From the NCBI GenBank assembly GCA_021234155.1, contig JAJEKV010000015.1:10874101-10938100 (forward strand): a DNA stretch of 64,000 nt, written 5' to 3'. Source of the stretch: Isoetes taiwanensis. Taxonomy: Eukaryota > Streptophyta > Lycopodiopsida > Isoetales > Isoetaceae. Below the pieces are notes generated by a model. That model had not been told where the DNA came from and searched no databases. It worked only from the letters and a program-made list of their open reading frames with translations. How positions within the stretch are numbered: the stretch's first letter is position 1; every line of letters starts with the position of its first letter. Both the position numbers and the translations under genes were made by a program. Positions 9,938 through 19,912 of this stretch are shown piece after piece.

Positions 9938-12180
9938 TTTGATGTTCCAACCGTATGGCTTACATTTGAGGATGTAGTGCTTGATGAGGACGGAAACCGG
10001 ATGTCGGATCTTATCCGTAATAGATCTGAAAAAAAGTATTTTGCAGCAAGGGCTGTGGCATGCTTTTCAATATTGATAATTCCCAAACCTCCCATAGACT
10101 TAGGCTTGCAGCATTCTTCCATTGAGACAGAGTCCAAAGATCTTTCATTCGCCATTGGGAGATGAATCTTCCAAGGATACCCCACAAGCTTTTGTAAACA
10201 TATTTAGGAGCAAGGATGAAGGAGGATTGATAAACATGGGTTGAGGCTATAACCGAGTTCGCAAGAATTGCCCGACCAGCTTTAGAAAGGAATTTGGAGT
10301 TGAGAGTATCAACTTTGTGGTACAATTTCTCATAGCAAAAGGAATGCCAAGCAATTTAGAATGAGTATTTGGGGGGTTGAAACTGCAATCAAGGAGAGTG
10401 GCTGCTTGAGTTCCCAGATCTGAGTTATGGGAGGTAATCTTAGATTTGGCAGGATTAATCTTGCATCCAGAAAAGTTACCAAAGTCATTTAGGATATCCT
10501 TAGTATGATTTATCGACTGAAGATCCATGGATAAGAGGATAAAAGTATCATCTGCAAAATGCCCATTTAAGAATTGATCAGTCATATCATTTGTAGGGAG
10601 ATATAAACCTGTTACAGTTCCCTCCTCTTTGGCTTTCTGCAGACTGCTGTGGAGGGCTTCCATGACAATAATAAAAAGGAAGGGGGCCAGGGGGCAACCC
10701 TGTTTGACTCCTCTTTTAATGTTGAAGAAGGGGCTGCATTCCCCATTAATTAAAACCGAGGAAGAGGAGTTGTTGAGAATTGCTGTGAAGAGGTTGATTG
10801 AGCTAGTGCTGAAACCGAGTTTCCTGCAGCAAATTTTAAGAAATTCCAATTGATCAGATTTAATGCTTTAGTGATGTCGAAGTTTCAAAAGAGCAATCTC
10901 TTGATTGGAATCTTTTGCCCATCTGAGGCCAAGAGCAGCAGTGGCAACATTATCCAGAATATTCCTTCCTTTCAAGTAAGCCGATTGGCTCTGACTGATA
11001 ATATTGTTTAAAATCTCCTTCAGCCTCTGAGTAATAGCACCTGAAATAATCTTGTATATGACATTAGTTAGAGAAATAGGTCTCAGAATCCAAAAGGAGA
11101 TGGGTTCGGGAGAGTTTTGGGATCGAGAGAGATAAAGTCGGTATTGATTCTATCATCAATCTTCTTTCTTAAAATAAATTCATTAGCAACATTCAGAATG
11201 TATGATCCCAAGATGTCCCAGGTTGCTTTGAAAAATTCAGCTGGAAAGCCATCTGGTCCCGGGGATTTACCATTCTTCATACTATTAACCACTTTGCTGA
11301 GTTCACCAATGGAAAAAAGGCTGGTTAAGGCTATGTTCTGATCTAAAGTAACTCTTTCTTCCATTTTGATGAAGTTTTCGCTTTCCTGCTGGTTAATTTC
11401 TGCACTGGTGCCCATAATGTTAGTAAAATGGTTGGTAGCAGCAATATTCAGATTATCATCTCCATTAATTTTAATACCATTGACCAAGACCTCTTCAATT
11501 TTGTTTCTTTTGACTCTGCCCTTGGCTTTGACAAAGAAATATTTGGAGTGTGCCTTTTCATCTTCTTTTAGCTCGGTTATCTTGGATTTTAGTCTCCAAT
11601 CAGCAGCAATCCTTAATTCCTCTGCTTCAATCTCAAGACTAATTCTGTTATACTCCTCTCCAGCAGCATTTGGAAGAAGACTTCTAAGATTAATCAAGTG
11701 GGCTGTTTTAGCATTGTGAATCTCTTTCCCCCAGATTTTGAGCTTATTTTTAATGAGCTTAGCAAGATTACACCACCAGGTCATCCAACCATAGCTGCCA
11801 TGGGGTTTAACAGTAGAATTGATCACCTCCAGAATAATATCCTTAAAATCTAAGTGATTAATAAGCTGGGAGTTTAATTTGAAGTAGGAATTTCTCTTGG
11901 TTGCAGACTCACTATTTGTTCGAATGATAATGAGCTGGGGGAAGTGATCAGCCAGATTATAGCCTTTCAGATTAATAACTCTTTCACTTAAATTCCAGAG
12001 ATTTTCACTGAGGTAAAATCTATCATGAAGGCAGCAGATCGGATTAATCCTACGATCAGTCCAGCTAAACTCATCAGGGGAGGTTCTAGCTAAAATAAGA
12101 TTGTTAAGAGAAATCAAGTTAGACCATGAGTTATTTTCATCTGGTGAGAGAGGCCTGAAATTCGATTTCTCATAAACCTG
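9938..12180 (-). pseudogene. LINE ORF2 reverse transcriptase region (copy A)
   Basis: Minus-strand reading finds an endonuclease-RT linker, then MKNGKSPGPDGFPAEFFK near 11,250 (RT N-terminal motif), YLKGRNI near 10,970, RGVKQGCPLAPFLF near 10,690 and HFADDTFIL near 10,560 with both catalytic Asp residues of the FADD box. The main open pieces are 11,083-12,117 and 10,247-10,849. Frames shift between pieces, at about 11,080 and 10,860. It reads as a once-complete RT that is now broken, or read as broken because of sequence errors. Confidence 0.9.
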
Positions 12181-12640
12181 TGAGTGACCATATTGAAGTC
12201 CCTCCCATTATAATTTCATCAACCTCAAAGATTATTCGGACTACTTATGATCTTGTTCCAAATGATTTGTTCTCTCTACTGGGCTATTATAAGCATAAAT
12301 GTTGATGATGGCTAATCCGAGGTTGTCCATCTTGAAACAAAGAATCGCGCCATCCGCCTAAGTTGTCATTGACCATATCTCGATCGGTGATGTTGAGATT
12401 CTTTTTCCAGCAAATGGCCACTCTACCAGAGCTATTATTAGCAGAAAGGGCCCAAGTCTCCATGCCAGGAGGGAGGGTCCTGGCTATCTTTGAGTTGAAA
12501 TCGTCATCATGCAATTTGTGCTCTTGCAAAAGAAGGAAATCAGGGTTCAGGGAGGAGAGGCAAACTCTAAGTCTATCCCTTTTACTGGAATCATTAATAC
12601 CTTGAAGATTCCAGGTAATTATGTTAAGAGAGCTATTCAT
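12181..12640 (-). pseudogene. LINE ORF2 AP endonuclease domain (copy A)
   Basis: The open piece 12,287-12,640 begins MNSSLNIITWNLQGINDSSK, with NPDFLLLQEHKL about 30 residues on. These are the first two conserved boxes of the exo/endo/phosphatase fold (catalytic Asn and Glu) that nicks target DNA. A frame break near 12,290 separates it from the rest of ORF2. The ATG at 12,640 is a plausible ORF2 start. Confidence 0.85.
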
Positions 12641-13080
12641 TATAAATTGAGGGAGATTTATAAGGAGAGAGATGCTCCCTGGGACTTCTTCTGATCGGGG
12701 TCTTCACGGCTCCATCATTCTTGGATTGGTGTCTCTTTTTCCTTTTGCTGATGACTTGAGTCCAATCTTGCTCGGAGGAGATCTCAGTAATGGTGACATT
12801 GCTCTTCTGCTTAAACCTGCTGGGGGTCGGAAGGATAATTTGGTTTTGATCATTCTCTCCAATTGTCATGGTTATGATCTTTGGGTCCAACTCGAACTGC
12901 AGCTTAATGTTGAAAAGATTCATAATATTTGAAGGAATGGGTCTGCTGGGTCTGAAATTTAAAAGATCAGAAGGGTGCATAATAGAGCTGGAGGGTTTTA
13001 GACTCAAACTGTTATGATCTTCGATAAGGATATCGGTTGGGCTGTTAAATGCCTTGTTACTGCTGCTGCTGTGATTGATC
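12633..13080 (-). pseudogene. LINE ORF1 C-terminal fragment (copy A)
   Basis: A minus-strand open stretch of about 124 residues that is Lys/Arg/Ser-rich near its end (KKRHQSKNDG) and overlaps the ORF2 start by a few bases. Position between the LINE 5' region and the endonuclease identifies it as the ORF1 end. No fold is recognisable. The rest of ORF1 is missing from copy A. Confidence 0.55.
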
Positions 13081-13175
13081 GTCCGCCTAAAATTTCCCCC
13101 GCCCGTCTAAAATTTCCTCCGCTAAAATTTCCCTGCCTCCCTGTCTAAAATTTACCGCCCGTACTTTCCCCCGCT
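13081..13175. repeat. Short degenerate array of a ctaaaatttcc word
   Basis: About five imperfect copies of an 11-20 base unit (cgtctaaaatttccyccg) begin exactly where copy A of the duplication ends. The junction may have formed in or next to this array. Confidence 0.7.
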
Positions 13176-13254
13176 TTTTCTTCCTCACGTTCTTTCACAC
13201 TTTCCATTCACCCTTTTCCCCATTGCATTTTTTTTTCGATGCACGCGGCATGCC

Positions 13255-13475
13255 TATTTTGGCTTTCTCTTCCATATATCTCTCTGCGCTTTCTTCCTAA
13301 GCAGATCTATTCCGGCCTTTTTCCCATTCCAGCTTTCTTTTCCCATATATTTCTCTGACCTTTCTTCATAACCAGGCCTATTCCGGTCCTTTTTCCATTC
13401 AGACTTTCCTTCCCATATATTTCTCTGCCCTTTCTTCATAACCTAGACAAACCTATTTCGGCCTTTTTTCGATTC
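13255..13475. repeat. Minisatellite, about 65-bp unit, about three copies
   Basis: Each unit has ctttcttcataacc, cctattccgg, ctttttcc and cccatatatttctctg words. On the minus strand the units give repeating Lys/Trp-rich frames that are unlikely to be real protein. Confidence 0.85.
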
Positions 13476-14892
13476 CGTTCTCTGGTTTTTGCCATTCCGA
13501 CCTTCTTCATAGACATGCTTATTTCTCTGCCTATTCTTTGTAGACACGCCCATCCGGGCTAGGCGAGCTTGGTCTGCTCTTTCTACAATTTCTTGGATGC
13601 AGCCATTCAGGCTATGGTGAGTATGGTTTGCCTTGAGTTTTCTTGCAATGGCTATGTTTTCTGCAGGGTCATATTTCAAATGATTAGGGCATGTAAGAGA
13701 TAGAGGGACTGCCATATCTGCAGGTATTATTACCATCCAAGTTTAAATCTCTCTATTTCAATTATGATAATCTAAGTATTATTGGCCTTCAATTTCGAAT
13801 CAAAATTTATGTGCCAAGTTTGTGGAAATGTGTTCTTCAGTTCGTTGAAATCTTATGTGATTCAATTTGGAGTATGATACAGAAGAAAAAGGAACGATAT
13901 GAGATCAAGCAGCAAGCTTCTATGAATATGAATATGAATATCTGGAAAGCACTCTATACAGATGGGATAATTTTGCAGAAGATTTAGCCAAAACCCAAAT
14001 TCTTGCTTCAATGACATTATATTTGTTTTCAAAAGCTTGTAACAAGGAAGATCATGTGATTCTTGCTCTGTTTTGCTTACAATTTGTTTGCAAACTAACT
14101 CAGTTCTGATCGTGTACCCGTATTCAAGTTTATTGTAGTACAAAGCCATGCTGCTGAAGGGGATAGATGTCTCCATATATGCCGGGGCTGTATCATTCTC
14201 AAAGAAGAGGACAAAAGACTTTTGGACCTTCAGCTAAATCGCGCCAAGCGCGTTTTCGTGTTATAAAATTTAAAGCATGTAAACTATTAAGCATGATTTT
14301 ACGTTCCATATGTGTTTTTATAAGCCAAGGCACACGTCTATATACCTCATTTTTTTGTTGTTTGTAGGCTCTTTGGAATTTAACAAGAGTGTATTTTTAT
14401 ATTATTGTGTTGAATGTCAACTATAAAGTGTATTGTGTTTGTCTTGATTCTGTCTTCAAATACTGAATATTGGGTTAACTTTTAATGTTGTTAAATATAT
14501 ATTACATGTATATTGACGCTATTTGCATGTCCTATGAATTATATTAGAAGAGTAAAACATAAAAAACAATAGCCATTCTCCATTATTCTACCTCAGAAAA
14601 ATATTTCAATAATGCACGAATAAGTCTACTTTTTATGACATAATTTGAATTAGACTAGTCAACATGTGTTTTTGAGTGAGATTTTTGGTGAGTTGGTTTA
14701 ATGTAAAAACAACAATATTTGGCCTGTATAGGGCCAAACTGGCGCGCTTTTGGAACAGACATAATCCCAATTTAAATGAATGATGGTTATAAGGACTTGA
14801 TAAGTGCTGCTGTAATTCCATCAGTTTCAGCCGATATTGATGCAGTGATCCTCTAAGATGAGCCTGATCTGGCGGAGCAAGAAGATCAAGAG
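13476..14892. other. Intergenic, nothing firmly recognised
   Basis: Short frames on both strands have no domain. A minus-strand stretch at 14,633-14,989 overlaps the copia linker region and may be chance. Confidence 0.4.
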
Positions 14893-15144
14893 TTGCTTCC
14901 CCTGAATCTTCTATCGGACCCCCTTCCAAATGAGCATACAAGAGGGCCAGATTTTGGGTCCCAACGGTCAGTGTTACAGGGTCAGCCAAGTCTTCCGCCT
15001 AGTTTCCAGCAAGTGGGAGTTGACGAGGGAACTCCGCCTCAACGACCTCCATGGAATGGGGGAGGATTCAGATCAGCACCTACAGTGACTAAGTATGGCC
15101 GTGTTAGCAAACCCACTGCTAGATCTCATTATGGTTTTTTTTAG
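14893..15144 (+). pseudogene. Copia polyprotein linker fragment (second family)
   Basis: Pro/Gln-rich residues (QPSLPPSFQQVGVDEG, then TKYGRVSKPTARSHYG) resemble the low-complexity linker between integrase and RT in copia polyproteins. The RT start appears 1.8 kb downstream at 16,976, so the two were joined before the rDNA and foldback insertions. Confidence 0.55.
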
Positions 15145-15146
15145 AT

Positions 15147-16383
15147 TTCTACGCCCCACGCCTTATTTAAGACGGGAGGCCCGCCCTCGCCCGGCGGGGG
15201 CGGCTCGGCACGCCGCCCAGCGACCCCTCGGGGGTCAAGCCGCAGACCCCTAAGCCCAGCCCTCAGAGCCAATCCTTTTCCCGAAGTTACAGATCCATTT
15301 TGCCGATTCCCTTACCTACATTGTTCCATCGACTAGAGGCTGCTCACCTTGGAGACGTCGCGGTTATGAGTAACGACCGGGCATGCTCGACAATCGCTCC
15401 TCCGATTTTTCATGGGCATGGGCGCGACGGACACCGCCAAAGGCGTCGCGGTGCTTTGCAACCACAAGGCCCTATCTCCGCAAACCGATTTCGAGGTCAT
15501 CGGACCGTTAAAAGAAAAGAGAACTCTTCCGGGGGCCCCGCCCGACGCGTCCCAGCGGATTCGCCAAGCGTTACCGTCCCATCGCCATCGCCGGTTCGGG
15601 ACTATTGACCCGATTCCCTTTTCGATCGACGCGCAAATTGCGCCATTCACGAGATTGCCCCATCTCTTAGGATCGACTAACCCATGTCCAATTCTTTGTG
15701 CACATGGAACCTTTCTCCCGCCGGGTCTTCAAAGTTCTCATTTGAATACTTGCTACTACCACCAAGATCTGCACTGGGTGCCGTTCCACTCGGGCTCACG
15801 CCCGAGCTGCTCCACGACACCCACGCCCTCCCACTCATCGAGGCCTCGCGACTACCCACGCATGTAGGGTATAGGCGGGCGGCTTCAGTATATCCATTTT
15901 CGGGGCTAGTTGATTCGGCGGGTGAGTTGTTACACACTCCTTAGCGGATTTTGACTTCCATGACCACCGCCCCGGCCTGTCTTAATCAATCAACACCCTT
16001 TTGTGGGATCTAGGTTAGCGCGCGCACTTGGGCAACCGTAACCCGGCTTTCGGTTCATCCCGCAGACGCCCGGATTCGCTTACCAAAAATGGCCCACTTG
16101 AGGCTCAATTCCGGGGCGGGGTTCAATGGAGCAACCCGGCCTTACCTATTTAAAGTTTGAGAATAGGTGGGGAGTTTCTCCCCGATGCCTCTAATCATTC
16201 CCTTTACCCGATAAAACTTTGAGCGAGCTCCGGCTATCCCGAGGGGAAACCCGGAGGGAACCGGCTACTAGATGGTTCGATTAGTCTTTAAGCCCTATAC
16301 CCAAGTCGATTTAACGATTTGCACGTCAGTATCGCTATGAGCCTCCACCAGAGTTTCCTCTGGCTTCGCCCTGCTCAGGCCTT
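15147..16383 (-). rRNA. 26S rRNA gene fragment, antisense
   Basis: The minus strand reads plant 26S rRNA from the GCCTGAGCAGGGCGAAGCC region (roughly nucleotide 800) to past the GGAAGTCGGCAAAATGGATC region (roughly nucleotide 2,000), about 1.2 kb. Many universally conserved blocks are recognisable. It is truncated at both ends, has no 18S, 5.8S or ITS, and sits inside a copia remnant, so it is not part of an rDNA array. Several conserved CTG/CAG triplets read CCG/CGG. It is a non-functional fragment. Confidence 0.97.
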
Positions 16384-16395
16384 CAAAACATGCCA

Positions 16396-16849
16396 ACTAA
16401 GCCAAATGAAGATAAATGAACTACCAATCAGAAATCAGAGCCTGACGGGTCCAGTCAGCAAAACTGTTATAACTAACTCACTGGACCACATTTTCTAACA
16501 TAACTATTGATAGAAACGTCCAAATGAGCTCTCATTTAGTGCAATAGATAGATCTCATTGAGATCTTTCCAATCTTAGGTGCTTTGCACATATTTTAACC
16601 ACTTATGATTGTCAAAACTTCAAAAAATATGGTTTTTACCATTTTTTACCATCCTACGGGGCTAAAAGATATGGAAACCCCCAAGGTTGGAAAGATCTCA
16701 ATGAGATCGATCTATTGCACGAAACAAAAGCTCATTTGGACTTTTCTATCAATACTTATCTAGAAAATGTGGTCCGATGAGTTAGTTATAACCGCTTTTC
16801 TTGACTAGATCGATTCACGTTTTACGATTGGTAGTTCATATAGCTTAGT
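16396..16849. mobile_element. Foldback (MITE-like) element, 454 bp
   Basis: Long inverted arms at 16,396-16,577 and 16,685-16,849 pair over nearly their whole length (actaagc, atgaactaccaatc, gttataactaactca, gatctcattgagatcttt). They are separated by a loop of about 107 bases. It has no coding capacity. It lies 12 bases from the end of the rDNA fragment. Target duplications are not clear. Confidence 0.88.
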
Positions 16850-16899
16850 CAGCAGTTCTTAGAAGGCCCTTTTATGATCTCAAAAAATCCCTAATGCAA

Positions 16900-17245
16900 G
16901 GCGGCAGCTCAATCCCATTCTAGGAAGCGCAGTGGCAGCAAGTACTATTGTGGAAGAACCATCTACTCTTGCAATTTGCTATGGCGGGGACCGTATGCAC
17001 AAGAATGGAGAGCAGCCATGAATGCAGAGTTTGAATCTCTTCAACGAAATGGAACTTGGAGTTTGCAAACATTGCCAGTTGGAAGACGACCAGTAAGTTG
17101 CAAATGGCTATTTAAAGTTAAATACAAAGCAGATGGTTCCATTGAGCGGTTCAAAGCAAGGCTGGTTGCTCACGGGTTTACACAGGTTGAAGGCTTGGAT
17201 TTCACAGAAACATTCTCACCTGTGGTTAAACTCTCGGGCGTTACC
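16900..17245 (+). pseudogene. Copia RT N-terminal fragment (second family)
   Basis: It reads VEEPSTL, then [37 protein letters not shown] and [18 protein letters not shown] followed by TETFSPVVK. This is a textbook copia RVT_2 N-terminus, more intact than and distinct from the 776-2,342 family. Homology stops near 17,240 and the catalytic part is gone. Confidence 0.9.
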
Positions 17246-18060
17246 TCAAAGTTTTTTGGGCCATGGCCAAAATGGTTCAGGGTGCTTAATGGCCCTCAGT
17301 TTTTTTCCTTCGATAACACCCTCGAGCAGGGCATTATTTACACCATAAGATGCCCATAAATGATGATGCTAAACCCTATATATTTAGAGAATAACCGAAC
17401 TATAGGGAGATGGTATATTGAACCTGGGCCTACTTCATAGAAGAGAGTGTTACTGGAAGTAGGATAGATGAATTTTGTAAGGATCCGTGCTTACATCGGA
17501 CTAGGTAGGGAGGATTAGTGCGAAAATTGTACATATGATAACCTTTATCGCTTAGCTTTCTTTCTGATGGGGCGAGATTTTCTATCCTTTTTAAAACTCT
17601 ACACCACGGGAATGGACACTATTTGGCATGTCCTTTTCACGGATAATTTACTTATGTTGTAGAGATATTGTGACATAAATATTACGCCAGAATTTATAGT
17701 GCAGAAGACACATGTATTGGCATTCATTGACTAGGATCAGAAGATATTCTATTCAGGATATCTTGAGCTAACTTATTTAGTTTTCTGCTCAAACATTGTC
17801 AGCAAAGTCAGGGACTTCTGGGAACTTGTATCTGGAGCAGTTAGGTATGGAAGTTTGTTGGACGTTTATAGAGCATCTTCCTGTATTGTTGGAGCATCAC
17901 GTGCAATATCATAGGTTGTGAAAATAAATTGTAGCTTGATCACTATCTGTAGTTCCTTTTTATGCAATATCAACAGATTGCTAAGAGAGGATTAAGAAAA
18001 GGTAGCTTGATATCTATAGACTTCCTTTTGTCGAGAATGACATGTTGTTTATTTGCCCAT
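17246..18060. other. Intergenic, possible DHDPS intron at the end
   Basis: No domain is seen. The last 30 bases (tgttgtttatttgcccattgcag) look like a polypyrimidine tract and splice acceptor, so part of this may be an intron of the DHDPS pseudogene. Confidence 0.4.
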
Positions 18061-18960
18061 TGCAGTACACTATAGAATCATCTTAGGAACTTGAGGCTCA
18101 TAACTGCAATCAAGACACCATACTTGCCTTGTGGTGCCATAGACTTCAATGCTCATGATGCTCTGGTTGATGAACAAATTGAAAATGGAGTTCAGGACCT
18201 GATTGTTGGAGGTACCATAGGAGAGGGACAACTGATGAACTTGCATGCGCATATTGTGCTTATCACACACACAGTGAACTCTTTTCGCTAAAGGTTCAAA
18301 GTAGTAGGCAACACAGGAAGCAAATCAAGAAGGAAAGCAATTCATGCTACAAAGCAAGGTTTTGCCGTTGGCATGCATGCTGCACTACAGATAAATCCAT
18401 ACTATGGGTAAACGTCTCTGGTTGGCCTCAAGAAGCATTTTGAGAGTGTTCTTTCATTAGGTCCAGCAATCATATACAATGTTCGGGAAGAAAAAGCCAC
18501 AGGATATTCCACTGTAGTAATAGAAGGTCTAGCCCGGCGGTCCAAACTTTTTAGGAGTGAATGAATGTGTGGGCAATGATCGTGTAGAAAGGTAGACCAA
18601 ACAGAATATTACTATTTGGAGTGGCAATGATGATCATGATGCCAGATGGTTCTATGGTGCCAAGGTGTCATCTCTGTTGCAAGCAATATAGTTCCAAAGC
18701 TTATGAATACTTTACTCACTGAAAGTTCGAGCCCAAGAAGCTTATGCCTTTGATAAACTTGTTAGTTTAGGAACCCAATCAATTGGATTTGAATCTTTGC
18801 ATCAGCTCAACTTAAAGTTGTGAAACCAGTTTTATGTTTGCCATATGTTCCACTGGACATTGCAAAGAGACAAAAATTCATAAAATTAGTGGGTAAGATT
18901 GGACGTGAGCATTTCAAAGAAGAAGATAGAAACTTCATTTTGAAAGAGCGTTATGCTTGA
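18061..18960 (+). pseudogene. Dihydrodipicolinate synthase (DHDPS) pseudogene
   Basis: Conserved plant DHDPS blocks run in order: [96 protein letters not shown]-like, then [11 protein letters not shown] and [10 protein letters not shown], ending near a stop at 18,960. DHDPS condenses pyruvate with aspartate semialdehyde in plastids, the first step of lysine synthesis. It has several stops and frame shifts. In the TTGEGQL box Thr is now Ile. The Lys of the VKECVGN active-site block lies in a scrambled stretch. The transit peptide exon is absent. An acceptor-like upstream end suggests a genomic rather than a retro copy. Confidence 0.9.
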
Positions 18961-19330
18961 TTAAGAGGCATACAACTATTCCTTTAATGGTGATGCTCTA
19001 GATATTTTGTGGTTGAATTTGTAGCTAACCTCTCACTAAAATGTAAATGTGCACATGCACCTTCTTTAGAAAATTAATTGAATTTTGAAATGTCCATATT
19101 TGCAAATTTCTGTGCCTGTTGTTTGTTACTTAGAGCTCTTACGGGATCTGCTTTATTTAGTTCATACCATGTGAAAGCAGCTCTATCTGGCGAGGGTTTA
19201 TAGGGTATTTGTGACTACCTATATGTACGCTCTCTAGGATTAAGAATTTCTAAATCGAATAAGCAGGTACTTCGCCATGGAATGGTCAATAGCCCATCAG
19301 ACATGTTGAAGGTCAACGTCATCTCTTAGA
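18961..19330. other. Decayed 3' flank of the DHDPS pseudogene
   Basis: AT-rich, with no feature recognised apart from the T-run that follows. Confidence 0.4.
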
Positions 19331-19345
19331 TCTCTCTCTTTTTTT

Positions 19346-19384
<39 letters not shown>
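19331..19384. repeat. Poly(T) run, about 50 bases
   Basis: Nearly uninterrupted T with one C. It may be the complement of a retroelement poly(A) tail on the minus strand, but no element body is recognised to its right. Confidence 0.9.
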
Positions 19385-19386
<2 letters not shown>

Positions 19387-19737
19387 AATTATTTCACATC
19401 CACATCAAGAAGAACATCAACTACTTGCAGTATACCAACATTTTCCACTAGTTCTTAGCAATTTAACATTATTTCAGTTTTCAAATTCACTTATCTCAGT
19501 ATATTTGCCACATTTGGATAAGGAAGGTTGCCACCTTTTAATCCAATATGGATCTTTTGCATTTGTTGTTGAAGTAGGTGCACGTTACCTTTATCAAAGA
19601 AGTATTGCAGGCTGATCTAGGAAGCGGGCTCAAGACCTCCAAGCTATGGCATACTTGTGATGCACCAAAGTGATTTAGGCCTTGGCCAAAACAAGCAGCC
19701 CCCTCTACTCTACGTAAGGTTTGGGAATGGTTTTTGT

Positions 19738-19912
19738 GTTGCCCCTAAGGGAACAATCCCTCGCTTGTGTGGGTTTTCAGAATATTCTTGATATATGCCA
19801 GTGTATTCCTAAAATATGCGAAAAACTGCTACAAACTTGCTATAGGCGAGAATTGGCGATCACCCGGTTGGGGTGCCGATATTCGAACCGTCTAACCAGC
19901 TGTTGTTTCCGC
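19738..19912 (-). mobile_element. SINE-like element, independent copy
   Basis: A diverged copy of the 7,348-7,540 element outside the duplication. The minus strand shows ggttcgaat (B-box-like), the gctatagcaagtttgtagc body word and the ccttaggggcaac end followed by acaaaaacc. This copy shows the family moves on its own. Confidence 0.5.

Larger units (their letters stand above)
1..13080. repeat. Segmental duplication, copy A
   Basis: This stretch is repeated in direct orientation at 21,319-34,380, at an offset of about 21.3 kb. Gene fragments, LTR, primer-binding site, CT tract, SINE-like element, PRD1-like exon and LINE occur in the same order in both. Clear substitutions are few, for example C/T near 657 versus 21,969 and A/G near 6,336 versus 27,657. 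Most differences are at CTG/CAG sites and homopolymers. The right boundary is sharp at 13,080, inside the LINE. The left boundary may lie outside the window, because homology already exists at base 1. It could be a recent duplication or one locus assembled twice. Confidence 0.93.
8471..13080 (-). mobile_element. Non-LTR retrotransposon (LINE), copy A, cut by duplication end
   Basis: On the minus strand from 13,080 down there is an ORF1 C-terminus, an AP-type endonuclease, a reverse transcriptase with FADD, a zf-RVT zinc-binding region, an RNase H-like tail and a terminal A-rich end (complement of tttttttgattg at 8,471). This is the standard plant L1/RTE-like order. Compared with the copy at 29,785-36,779 it lacks about 2.4 kb at the 5' end, because the duplication stops here and not through ordinary 5' truncation. 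Copy A has fewer small frame breaks than copy B. Confidence 0.93.

Noticed and set aside
11117-11719. Plus-strand frames of 74 and 117 codons inside the LINE
   Set aside because: They are antisense shadows of the RT and linker region.
13254-13439. Minus-strand repeated Lys/Trp-rich protein
   Set aside because: It is produced by the 65-bp minisatellite.
15300-15944. Several open frames of 80-150 codons on both strands
   Set aside because: They lie inside the antisense 26S rRNA fragment, where GC-rich sequence gives chance frames.
15147-16383. Evidence of a nucleolar rDNA array
   Set aside because: There is a single truncated 26S piece with transposon sequence on both sides and no 18S, 5.8S or spacer.
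17350-18060. Possible organellar DNA insertion
   Set aside because: No recognisable plastid or mitochondrial gene or rRNA segment is present.
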